Shown here: in pieces, positions 1 to 7,473 of the stretch
Layout of the letters: the number at the start of each line of letters is the position of its first letter
How positions within the stretch are numbered: the first letter of the stretch is position 1
From: Bacteroidales bacterium
GTDB lineage: Bacteria > Bacteroidota > Bacteroidia > Bacteroidales > UBA932
Assembly: GCA_016285215.1 (NCBI GenBank)
Contig: JAEEQI010000030.1
Coordinates: 1-18,180 of the forward strand
Length of the DNA stretch: 18,180 nucleotides
Reading direction: 5' to 3'
Position numbers and translations under genes: made by a program
Notes under the pieces: generated by a model
What the model was told of the DNA's origin: nothing
The model's input: the letters and a program-made list of their open reading frames with translations, nothing else
Databases searched by the model: none

Positions 1-250
1 CGGAAACCCCGTCCCGTGTGCGAAACGAGCCCAAAACACACACCGGAACCCCGAAATCCCGTCCCGTGTGCGAAACGAGCACAAAACGCACACCGGAGCC
101 AGGAAAACACGTTCCCGTGTGCGAAATCGGCCCAAAACGCACACCGGAAGCCCGGAAACCCCCTCCCGTGTGCGAAAACGGCCCAAAACACACACCGGAA
201 GCCCGGAAACCCGCTCCCATGTGCGAAAAGGGCCCAAAACACACACCGGA
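1..250. repeat. Tandem array of hairpin-forming repeats, period 50-51 bp
   Basis: Five full units are visible. Their 36-nt hairpin cores lie at 12-47, 62-97, 113-148, 164-199 and 215-250. Each core has an 11-nt left arm (TCCCGTGTGCG, or TCCCATGTGCG in the last), a 14-nt loop ending in AAAA, and an 11-nt right arm (CGCACACCGGA or CACACACCGGA). Linkers of 14-15 nt are themselves related, resembling AGCCCGGAAACCC. Bases 1-11 match the end of a linker, so the array continues left of the window. The near-identical linkers rule out CRISPR spacers. No plus-strand stop interrupts the array in the gdhA frame, so an open frame runs through it into gdhA, but the peptide is a low-complexity repeat and not a credible protein. 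Function is unknown; a REP-like intergenic element or a structured RNA are both possible. Confidence 0.9.
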
Positions 251-355
251 AGGCGGGGGTGTGGAAAAGTATGGGGAAAAAATGAGGGAAGGTGGAGGAG
301 GATAAATAGAATTTTTCTTATATTTGCTCCGGTTAGTTTTTTAGCGTATTCTATT
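251..355 (+). promoter_or_regulatory. gdhA leader with Bacteroidota-type -7 element
   Basis: After the last repeat comes a purine-rich, G/A-dominated stretch (about 251-310), then an AT-rich segment. TATATTTG at 319-326 matches the Bacteroidota housekeeping sigma -7 consensus TAnnTTTG exactly. Transcription would start near 333, giving a leader of about 20-25 nt before the gdhA ATG at 356. No convincing -33 TTTG lies at the usual distance upstream. No strong Shine-Dalgarno sequence precedes the ATG, as is usual in this phylum. The call is inference from motif and position. Confidence 0.55.
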
Positions 356-1711
356 ATGGATCAGTTCACCCGCAATTACATTGACGGATTTATGGCAGAG
401 GTTATTGCCAAGAATCCGGGAGAATCCGAGTTTCACCAAGCCGTGCGCGAGGTGGTAGAAAGCATTGCTCCGTACATCACGGAGAATCCCCAGCTTATTG
501 ACCAGAAAATCCTGGAGCGTATTGTGGAGCCTGAGCGCATTGTGATCTTCCGCGTCCCCTGGACGGACGACCGCGGAGACGTTCACATCAACCGTGGGTT
601 CCGCGTACAGTGCAACAGTGCCATCGGCCCTTATAAGGGCGGCATCCGTTTCCATCCCAGCGTAAACCTGTCCATTATGAAGTTCCTGGCCTTTGAGCAG
701 ACCTTCAAAAACGCCCTCACAACGCTGCCTATGGGCGGTGCCAAGGGTGGCTCCGACTTCAACCCCCGCGGCAAGTCCGACTCCGAGGTAATGCGTTTCT
801 GCCAGAGCTTTATGACCGAACTTCAGCGTCACATTGGTTCCAACACGGACGTTCCCGCCGGTGACATTGGCGTGGGCGGCCGTGAGATTGGTTATCTCTT
901 TGGCCAGTACAAACGCCTGAGAGACGAGTTTACCGGCACTCTTACCGGAAAGGGCCTTGCCTGGGGCGGCTCCCTCCTCAGACCCGAGGCCACCGGCTAC
1001 GGTCTCTGCTACTTTGCCGAGCAAATGCTGGCCACCCGCGGAGAAAGCTTCAAAGGAAAGAAGGTTAACATTTCCGGTGCGGGCAACGTGGCCCAGTACG
1101 CCGCCCAGAAGGCTATGCGCCTGGGCGCCAAGGTCCAGACCCTCTCCGACTCCGACGGTTTCATCTACGACCCCGAAGGCCTCAACGAGGAGAAGATGGC
1201 CTTTGTGCTGGAGCTCAAGAACATCCGCAGAGCCCGTATCAAGGAATACGTTCAGAAATATCCGCAGGCCCAGTACTTCCCCGGAGAACGTCCCTGGAAG
1301 ATTGCCTGCGACATAGCCCTCCCCTGCGCAACGCAGAACGAGATTGAGGAGGCCGATGCAGAGAACATCGTCAAGGGCGGCGCCATCTGCGTGGCCGAAG
1401 GCGCCAATATGCCCACCACCCCGGAAGCCATCCGCATTATCCAGAGCGCGGGCCTGCTGTACAGCCCCGGTAAGGCATCCAACGCCGGCGGCGTGGCCAC
1501 CAGCGGCCTGGAAATGAGCCAGAACTCGATGCGTCAGCGTTGGACGGCCGAAGAAGTGGACAACTACCTCCACCGCATTATGCAGGACATCCACGCTGCC
1601 TGCGTCAAGTACGGTACGGAGGCCGACGGCACGGTCAACTACGTGAAAGGCGCCAACCTGGCGGGCTTCATCAAGGTGGCCGGCGCTATGACGGACCAAG
1701 GCTTAGTATAA
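356..1711 (+). CDS. gdhA: Glutamate dehydrogenase, hexameric NADP-type
   Basis: Catalyses reversible reductive amination of 2-oxoglutarate with ammonium to L-glutamate in the cytoplasm, a main ammonium-assimilation route in gut Bacteroidales. The product is 451 residues, the normal size for the ~450-residue hexameric class. Visible landmarks: the substrate-binding stretch YKGGIRFHP (93-101); PMGGAKGG with catalytic Lys130; PAGDIGVGGREIG with catalytic Asp170; and the Rossmann fingerprint GAGNVAQYAAQKA followed by SDSDG. Similarity to the E. coli GdhA type suggests NADP(H), but cofactor preference is not proven here. The start at 356 gives MDQFTRNYIDGF, the expected N-terminus. The frame stays open back to an ATG at 68, but that extension translates the repeat array and is rejected. 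The next gene starts 5 nt after the TAA, so the two are probably co-transcribed. Confidence 0.96.
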   Translation: MDQFTRNYIDGFMAEVIAKNPGESEFHQAVREVVESIAPYITENPQLIDQKILERIVEPERIVIFRVPWTDDRGDVHINRGFRVQCNSAIGPYKGGIRFHPSVNLSIMKFLAFEQTFKNALTTLPMGGAKGGSDFNPRGKSDSEVMRFCQSFMTELQRHIGSNTDVPAGDIGVGGREIGYLFGQYKRLRDEFTGTLTGKGLAWGGSLLRPEATGYGLCYFAEQMLATRGESFKGKKVNISGAGNVAQYAAQKAMRLGAKVQTLSDSDGFIYDPEGLNEEKMAFVLELKNIRRARIKEYVQKYPQAQYFPGERPWKIACDIALPCATQNEIEEADAENIVKGGAICVAEGANMPTTPEAIRIIQSAGLLYSPGKASNAGGVATSGLEMSQNSMRQRWTAEEVDNYLHRIMQDIHAACVKYGTEADGTVNYVKGANLAGFIKVAGAMTDQGLV

Positions 1712-1716
1712 TATAA

Positions 1717-4620
1717 ATGGAGAATGCAGCTTTGATGACCAACAGGATCCGCCGGGTCCTTCTGGTTTGCAACAATTACGACAATTTCTCGTTGGAAGAA
1801 GACGGGCGGCTGGATATGCGCATCGCCCGTGAGTACTCGGAACTCAACCTGAGCAATCCGCCCGTGTTTGAAAGGGTCTCCTCTACCGGGGAGGCCCTGG
1901 AACGGGTGACCGCCGGAGAGCGCTGGGACATAGTGATTGCTATGTACAACGCCGGCGGAGACAGCGCCTTTGAGTTTGCGCACAAGGTCAAAGAATCGGC
2001 CCCTGGCACGCCTGTGGTGCTTATGACCTGCTTCTCCAAGGAGGTGTCGCGCCAGCTGGAAGACAAGGACCGTTCCTGCATTGACTACGTGTTCAACTGG
2101 AACGGCAGCACGGACCTCATCATTGCCATCATCAAGCTGCTGGAAGACAGCCTCAACGCACAGGAAGACATTCTCCAGCTGGGTGTCCAGTGCATCCTGC
2201 TGGTAGAAGATTCCGTGCGGTACTACTCCACTTACCTGCCACTACTGTACAAGCTGGTGCTGCAGCAGAACCTGGCCTCCATCCGCGACGCCCTCAACGA
2301 GGAGCAGCAGATTTTGCGTAAAAGAGCAAGGCCGAAGATTCTCCTGGCCACCAACTACGACGACGCCGTGCAGCTGTACAACACGTACAAGGAGAACCTC
2401 CTGGGCGTGATTTCCGACATTGGCTTTGTGCTGCATAAGCACGACAAACCCTCGCAGGAGAAGCTGGACGCCGGTGTGGACCTGTGCAAATTCATCCGCT
2501 CCGACGACCCTCGTATGCCCATCCTTATGCAGAGCTCGCAGGAGAGTATGCGCCCCGTGGCCGAAAGCCTGGGAGCCGGCTTCCTGATGAAGCGTTCCAA
2601 GACGCTCACCCACGAGCTGGCAGAGTACATTGGCCGTGAATTTGGCTTTGGCGAATTTGTGGCCACCAACGAGAAGGGCCGCGTAATTGCCCGCGCGGGC
2701 GACCTCCAGGGCGTGGAGGAGGTGCTGGAAACCCTGCCGGAGAAGGTTCTGGACAAGCTCCGCAGCAAGAACTACATCTCCCGCTGGCTGCTGGCCCGCG
2801 GTATCTTTGCAGAGGGCAACGCCATCAAGAGCAGCCGCCTGCCCAGTGCCGCCGAGTTCCGGGCGATGGCCATTCCGCTCATCCACAAATACCGCGTAAA
2901 GCAGAGTCTGGGCGTAGTGGCCCGCTTTGACGCCGCCACCTACAACGACACCATCTGGTTTGCCCGTTACGGAGAGGGCTCCTTGGGCGGCAAGGCCCGC
3001 GGTCTGGCCTTCCTCAACCACATCCTCTACCAGCACCGCCTGTACAACAAGTGGGAAGGTGTGCACATCACGGTGCCCCGTACCCTGGTGCTGGCCACCG
3101 ACTGCTTTGACCGCTTCATCCTGGAGAACGGTCTGCAGTATGTGATTAATTCGGACATTTCGGACGCAGAAATCCTTTCGGAATTCGTGTCCTCCAACCT
3201 CCCGGCCGACGTAATGGACGTGCTCCGCGCCTTCATCCGCGTGGTGCATACGCCGCTGGCCGTGCGTTCTTCCTCCAAACTGGAAGACTCTTACTATCAG
3301 CCGTTTGCGGGCGTGTACTCCACGTATATGATTCCGTCGGTAGAGAATGAGGACCAGCAGCTGCGCCTCCTCTCCAAGGCCATCAAGAGCGTCTACGCAT
3401 CGGTATACTACGCCTCGTCCAGGGGCTACATCACCGCCACCGCCAACGTGATCTCGGAAGAAAAGATGGCCATCATCCTGCAGGAGATTTGCGGGGCCGA
3501 AGACCAAGGCTACTTCTTCCCCACCCTTTCCGGCGTGGCCCGCAGCGTGAATTACTACCCCATTGGTCACGAAAGGGCCGAAGAAGGAATAGCCAAAGTG
3601 GCCTACGGCCTGGGCAAGGCCGTGGTGGACGGCGAGCAGGTGCTCCGCTTCTCCCCCGCCTATCCCAAGCACGTGCTGCAGACTTCCACCCCGGAACTGG
3701 CTATGAGGGACACCCAGAAGGTAATGTACGCCCTCAACCTGCAGCCGGAGAAGTTCAAGACCAGCGTTGACGACGCCGTAAACCTGGAACGCACGGACAT
3801 TTACGACTGCAGCAAGTTCAGCTCCTTCAACCGCGTCATCTCCACCTACGACTACGAAAACCAGCGTATGGTGGACTCCCCCCTGGCCAACGGTCCCAAG
3901 GCCGTGACCTTCTCCCACATCCTGCGTTACGGAACCTACCCGCTGGCCGAAATTGTGCAAACCCTCCTGGACATCTGCTCCAGCGAAATGCAGGGCGGCG
4001 TAGAAATAGAATACGCCGCAGAGCTCTCCACCGGCATCTTCAACGCCCTCCAGGTTCGACCCATTTCGTCTGACAGCCTGAAGGCCGATGTAGACTGGCG
4101 CAACGTGGACTGCTCCAACGCCATTGTCACTTCCCAAAGTGCCCTTGGAACGGGCTGGATCAGCGGTCTCAAAGATGTCATCTATTTGAAGGCCGATGCC
4201 TTTGACAAGATGAAGACCGAAGAAATGGCAGCCGAGCTGCGCACCCTCAACGCCCAGTTAAGGACCGAGGGCCGGCAGTATGTTCTGATTGGCTATGGCC
4301 GCTGGGGCTCCAGCATCCCCACCCTGGGTGTGCCCGTGGTGTGGAGCGACATTTCCGAGGCCAAGGCCCTTGTAGAGTGCTCCCTGCCCGATTTCCGCGT
4401 AGATCCCAGCCAGGGTACGCACTTCTTCCAGAACCTCACCTCCTTCAACGCCGGCTACGTGAACGTGGATCCCTACTCCCGTCCCGGTGACAGCCTGGAC
4501 CTCAAGGCCCTGGATGCCCTCCCGGCCGTCTTTGAGACCCAGTGGCTCCGTCACGTGCAGCTGCAGGACGCCCTCACCGTCTGCATTGACGGCAAGGCCG
4601 GACGGGCACTGATCAAATAG
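1717..4620 (+). CDS. Double receiver-like plus PPDK_N ATP-grasp protein
   Basis: This 967-residue protein belongs to the 'PEP/pyruvate-binding domain' proteins of Bacteroidota, often named PEP synthase; its function is unknown. About residues 10-150 form a receiver-like fold in which the phospho-acceptor position (after WDIVIA) is Met76. About 158-310 form a second receiver with acidic pair E164/D165, likely acceptor Asp234 (in VISDIG), Ser273/274 and Lys292. About 410-785 is the PPDK_N ATP-grasp region: GGK at 424-426, VRSSS with Arg517, EIEYA with Glu765, and LQVRP with Gln779/Arg781. About 795-967 is a conserved-looking C-terminal domain containing YGRWGS and GTHFFQNLTS. The phosphohistidine swivel motif (TGG..SH) and the PEP-binding barrel of true PEP synthase (~800 aa) or PPDK (~880 aa) are absent, so a full PEP synthase reaction is unlikely. 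An alternative start is Met7 at 1735. It lies 5 nt after gdhA and 22 nt before the next gene. Confidence 0.85.
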   Translation: MENAALMTNRIRRVLLVCNNYDNFSLEEDGRLDMRIAREYSELNLSNPPVFERVSSTGEALERVTAGERWDIVIAMYNAGGDSAFEFAHKVKESAPGTPVVLMTCFSKEVSRQLEDKDRSCIDYVFNWNGSTDLIIAIIKLLEDSLNAQEDILQLGVQCILLVEDSVRYYSTYLPLLYKLVLQQNLASIRDALNEEQQILRKRARPKILLATNYDDAVQLYNTYKENLLGVISDIGFVLHKHDKPSQEKLDAGVDLCKFIRSDDPRMPILMQSSQESMRPVAESLGAGFLMKRSKTLTHELAEYIGREFGFGEFVATNEKGRVIARAGDLQGVEEVLETLPEKVLDKLRSKNYISRWLLARGIFAEGNAIKSSRLPSAAEFRAMAIPLIHKYRVKQSLGVVARFDAATYNDTIWFARYGEGSLGGKARGLAFLNHILYQHRLYNKWEGVHITVPRTLVLATDCFDRFILENGLQYVINSDISDAEILSEFVSSNLPADVMDVLRAFIRVVHTPLAVRSSSKLEDSYYQPFAGVYSTYMIPSVENEDQQLRLLSKAIKSVYASVYYASSRGYITATANVISEEKMAIILQEICGAEDQGYFFPTLSGVARSVNYYPIGHERAEEGIAKVAYGLGKAVVDGEQVLRFSPAYPKHVLQTSTPELAMRDTQKVMYALNLQPEKFKTSVDDAVNLERTDIYDCSKFSSFNRVISTYDYENQRMVDSPLANGPKAVTFSHILRYGTYPLAEIVQTLLDICSSEMQGGVEIEYAAELSTGIFNALQVRPISSDSLKADVDWRNVDCSNAIVTSQSALGTGWISGLKDVIYLKADAFDKMKTEEMAAELRTLNAQLRTEGRQYVLIGYGRWGSSIPTLGVPVVWSDISEAKALVECSLPDFRVDPSQGTHFFQNLTSFNAGYVNVDPYSRPGDSLDLKALDALPAVFETQWLRHVQLQDALTVCIDGKAGRALIK

Positions 4621-4642
4621 ACGAATCCTAAGAAATGTGTAG

Positions 4643-6193
4643 ATGAAAGAGTTTGAGATAGCACAAAAAATAGGCAAAGAACTCACTGAGGCAGAGCTGC
4701 GTGAGGCGGCCGCCAAAGCTTTGGGCGTGAAGGCCGAAAAGGTGGGCCACGTGGAAGTGGTGCGCCGCAGCATAGATGCCCGGCAGGATATCCTGTACCG
4801 TTACCGCGTGCAGGCGTACCGAGACAACGAGACCTATGAGCCGTACCGGGTGGCGCCTTATCTGGATGTATCCCAGGCCTCACCGGTGCTGGTAATCGGT
4901 GCCGGTCCGGCCGGGATGTTCGCCGCCCTCAAACTGCTCCAGCTGGGACTGAAGCCCATTGTGCTGGAGCGGGGAAAAGACGTGGAACGCCGCAAGGTAG
5001 ATATGGCCCAGCTGTCCCTGAAAGGGGTCATAGACCCGGATTCGAACTATTGTTACGGAGAAGGCGGCGCCGGCGCATTCAGTGACGGGAAGCTCTATAC
5101 CCGCTCCTCCAAACGCGGAGACATCCGCGAGGTGCTGCACCAGCTGGTAGCCTTTGGCGCATCGCCGGACATCCTCATAGATGCCCATCCCCATATTGGT
5201 ACAGACCGCCTGCCGGAAGTGGTAAAAAACATCCGTCAGTGTATCCTGGACCACGGAGGAGAGTATCATTTCGACAGCCGGGTAACGGAGATTGAGCCCG
5301 GTTTCACGGTGCGCTGTGCCAGTGGTGCAGAGTACCACGCCTCCAAGGTGATCCTGGCCACCGGCCATTCGGCCCGGGATATCTATGAACTGTTCCAGGC
5401 CAAAGGCTGGACGCTGGAGGCCAAGGGCTTTGCCCTGGGTGTGCGAGTGGAGCATCCCCAGTGGCTCATCAACCAGATCCGGTATCACGGCAAGTACCAG
5501 CCGTTTATGCCCACAGCGGAATATTCCTTTGTGCAGCAGGTGGAGGAAAGAGGGGTCTTTTCTTTCTGTATGTGCCCGGGAGGCATTCTGGTGCCTTCTT
5601 CAACGGAAGACGGAACGGTGGTTCTGAACGGGATGTCCAACGCTGCCCGCAATTCCAAGTGGGCCAATGCCGGTGTAGTGGTTCAGATTGAACCCGGAGA
5701 CCAACCGGAACAGTATACCGGACCGTTTGCCCTGATGGATTTCCAGCGGGATGTGGAACGGGCCATGTACCAGTGGGTTTCCCAGCACGGCGGGAAGCAT
5801 CCGCTATCGGCCCCTGCCCAGAGGATGAAGGACTTCTGCCGGGGCATAGAGTCCAAAGACCTTCCCAAGACGTCTTATCATCCCGGAGCCCTTTCGGCCC
5901 CCCTGCATGAACTTCTTCCGGAACACGTTTCCAAACGCCTTCGCCGCGCATTCCCGCAGGTAGACCGCCAGATGCACGGCTACTATACCAATGATGCCCT
6001 GCTGCTGGGCGTGGAGTCCCGCACCTCCTCTCCGGTGCGCCTGCCCCGCAACCCCGAAACGCTGGAGCATGTCTCCGTTCCCGGCCTCTACCCCTGCGGG
6101 GAAGGCGCCGGGTATGCCGGTGGCATTGTGTCATCGGCCCTGGATGGCATCAATTGTGCTGAAGCCTGCTTCTCCCGCCTGGCTCTTATGTAG
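4643..6193 (+). CDS. FAD-dependent dehydrogenase, COG2509 type
   Basis: A 516-residue soluble flavoprotein of the uncharacterised NAD(P)/FAD-dependent oxidoreductase family. Residues 1-70 form the small N-terminal domain typical of the family. The dinucleotide-binding fingerprint GAGPAG is at 86-91, followed by a glutamate-ending strand (IVLERG). A glycine-rich YGEGGAGAFSDGK motif is at 138-150, and the C-terminal flavin motif PCGEGAGYAGG with SSALDG is near the end. These are hallmarks of the family, and the length is usual. The substrate is unknown; nothing nearby identifies it. Located 22 nt downstream of the receiver-PPDK_N gene and followed by a stem-loop terminator, it looks like the last gene of the gdhA transcript. 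Confidence 0.85.
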   Translation: MKEFEIAQKIGKELTEAELREAAAKALGVKAEKVGHVEVVRRSIDARQDILYRYRVQAYRDNETYEPYRVAPYLDVSQASPVLVIGAGPAGMFAALKLLQLGLKPIVLERGKDVERRKVDMAQLSLKGVIDPDSNYCYGEGGAGAFSDGKLYTRSSKRGDIREVLHQLVAFGASPDILIDAHPHIGTDRLPEVVKNIRQCILDHGGEYHFDSRVTEIEPGFTVRCASGAEYHASKVILATGHSARDIYELFQAKGWTLEAKGFALGVRVEHPQWLINQIRYHGKYQPFMPTAEYSFVQQVEERGVFSFCMCPGGILVPSSTEDGTVVLNGMSNAARNSKWANAGVVVQIEPGDQPEQYTGPFALMDFQRDVERAMYQWVSQHGGKHPLSAPAQRMKDFCRGIESKDLPKTSYHPGALSAPLHELLPEHVSKRLRRAFPQVDRQMHGYYTNDALLLGVESRTSSPVRLPRNPETLEHVSVPGLYPCGEGAGYAGGIVSSALDGINCAEACFSRLALM

Positions 6194-6216
6194 CTGACTA
6201 TGTGGCGATTAACAAC

Positions 6217-6247
6217 ATGGACCCCCTTCCGTAAGGTGGGGGCCCAT
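6217..6247. terminator. Bidirectional stem-loop terminator between converging genes
   Basis: Arms ATGGACCCCC (6217-6226) and GGGGGCCCAT (6238-6247) can form a 10-bp stem with an 11-nt loop; CC/GG inside the loop could extend it. The single imperfect pair is A-C in plus-sense RNA but G-U in minus-sense RNA. On the plus strand it is followed by TAATGCATTTTATT, and on the minus strand by a shorter T-containing stretch. It lies 24 nt after the FAD dehydrogenase stop and 46 nt after the ROK gene stop, exactly between converging genes. Confidence 0.75.
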
Positions 6248-6292
6248 TAATGCATTTTATTGGTTAACAGCGAGTTAGGCGCCAGCTCAAAC

Positions 6293-7399
6293 CTATTCGT
6301 CCAGCGCGGCCAGGGCGAAGTCATAGGCTCCAACGGAGATGGCGGTGGAAGTGCCAATCTTGTCGAGGATGATGCCAATGCGCTTCTGAGGGTCGTAGGT
6401 GACGGTTTTGTCCGTTCCGTAGATCTTGAGCTCGCGGGCTTCTCCTTTGGCAAATTCGGCAAATTCGGCCTCGTCGTCCAGGTTGTAAACCTTCATCTGG
6501 ACGCGCTGCAGGACGTCTCCTCCGAGGGTTCTCACAGTGCCTCTCATCTCTTCCAGCAGGGCGGGCATAAAGAACTTGGCCGAAGCCGAGATGCCGCCGC
6601 CAATGACCACAATACCGTCCATAAGCTGGGCTGCCTGGGCAATGGCCAGACCGGCCACGTGACCCATCTCTGCAAAGGCGGCCAGGGCGGCCTTCTTGTT
6701 GCCGGGGCGCTTGCCGTCTGCTATGTCGTAGATATCCTTGGGGGTGAGGTTGGGATCCTGCTCTCCGGACTGCTCTGCATACACTCTCTTGACGGCACGG
6801 ATGGCAATGCTGTCTTCCAGGATTACGCCGCTAATGTGCGGATTGGGCAGGCAATAGGTCTCTACGCAGCTGTTGTCTCCGCGGTTGAGCTGGCCGTTGA
6901 TGACGCAGCCAATGCCGCAGCCTGTGCCAAAGGTATAGCCAATGAGGTTGCGGAAGCGCTTGTTGCTGCCGTATTCCTCCAGTTTGTCGTTTACTTCCGG
7001 AAGGGCGCCGCTGAGGGCCTCTCCAAAGGCAAAGAGGTCTCCGTCGTTGTTGATGAACACGGGAATGCCGAAGACTTCCTTCAGGTACGGTCCCAGGGCC
7101 ACGCCGTCTCGGAATGACGGGAAGTTGGGCAGGAAACCGCCAATGATGCCGGCGGGATAGTCTGCGGGGCCGGGGAAGGCGAAGCTGATGGCCTCGGGCT
7201 TTACGTTACCCAGCTGGTTGATGACCGTCTTGAAGCCCGTTACCATAGTTTGGAGGCACAGGTCCAGGTCGTTGGCGTTGGATGGAAGGGTGATGGTTTC
7301 CAGAATGAATTCTTCTCCCTTCATAGCGTTGAAGCGGAGGGAATTACCGCCTGCATCCAAGGTCAGGACCACGCGGGCGTCATTTTTATATTTTCCCAT
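6293..7399 (-). CDS. ROK-family sugar kinase-like protein without zinc motif
   Basis: A 368-residue protein of the ROK branch of the ASKHA (actin/hexokinase) fold, expected to phosphorylate a sugar or amino sugar in the cytoplasm. Phosphate-1 loop LDAGGNS is at 14-20; NND with the probable catalytic Asp119, followed by FGE, is at 117-127; phosphate-2 loop GTGCGIG is at 158-164; the adenosine-region GGG is at 267-269. The usual GEIGH and CxCGxxGC zinc motif is missing: after the phosphate-2 loop the protein reads GDNSCVETYC, keeping only a glutamate (Glu180). It is longer than typical ROK kinases (~300-320 aa). It therefore belongs to a divergent subgroup, and substrate assignment (glucose, N-acetyl sugar, other) is not justified. 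It begins 74 nt downstream of tsaD on the same strand. Confidence 0.85.
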   Translation of the reverse strand: MGKYKNDARVVLTLDAGGNSLRFNAMKGEEFILETITLPSNANDLDLCLQTMVTGFKTVINQLGNVKPEAISFAFPGPADYPAGIIGGFLPNFPSFRDGVALGPYLKEVFGIPVFINNDGDLFAFGEALSGALPEVNDKLEEYGSNKRFRNLIGYTFGTGCGIGCVINGQLNRGDNSCVETYCLPNPHISGVILEDSIAIRAVKRVYAEQSGEQDPNLTPKDIYDIADGKRPGNKKAALAAFAEMGHVAGLAIAQAAQLMDGIVVIGGGISASAKFFMPALLEEMRGTVRTLGGDVLQRVQMKVYNLDDEAEFAEFAKGEARELKIYGTDKTVTYDPQKRIGIILDKIGTSTAISVGAYDFALAALDE

Positions 7400-7429
7400 A
7401 GAGTCTTTTGGTTATGTCGTTCTAACTTT

Positions 7430-7462
7430 CAAAGTTCGGAATAATCCGCGACATTTCCAAAA
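7430..7462 (-). promoter_or_regulatory. Possible promoter for the ROK gene
   Basis: On the minus strand, TTTTG (7462-7458), a 20-nt spacer and GAACTTTG (7437-7430) resemble the Bacteroidota -33/-7 arrangement, with one mismatch in the TA of the -7 box. Transcription would begin near 7423, about 24 nt before the start codon. AACTTTC/AAAGTT (7424-7436) is also a short inverted repeat over the -7 box. The ROK gene may equally be read through from tsaD. Confidence 0.35.
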
Positions 7463-7473
7463 GGGCCGAAGGC

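Noticed and set aside
1..250. CRISPR array
   Set aside because: The segments between cores are only 14-15 nt and resemble each other, and no cas genes are present, so this is a tandem repeat.
68..355. N-terminal extension of glutamate dehydrogenase starting at 68
   Set aside because: It translates the tandem hairpin repeats and the promoter region; family alignment begins at 356.
341..1699. 452-codon minus-strand open frame opposite gdhA
   Set aside because: It mirrors a strongly supported enzyme gene and has no family features.
2242..4137. 631-codon minus-strand open frame opposite the receiver-PPDK_N gene
   Set aside because: It is a composition shadow of the real gene, with no recognisable domains and low-complexity content.
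1717..4620. Annotation as phosphoenolpyruvate synthase (ppsA)
   Set aside because: Only the ATP-grasp portion is present; the phosphohistidine and PEP-binding domains are missing.
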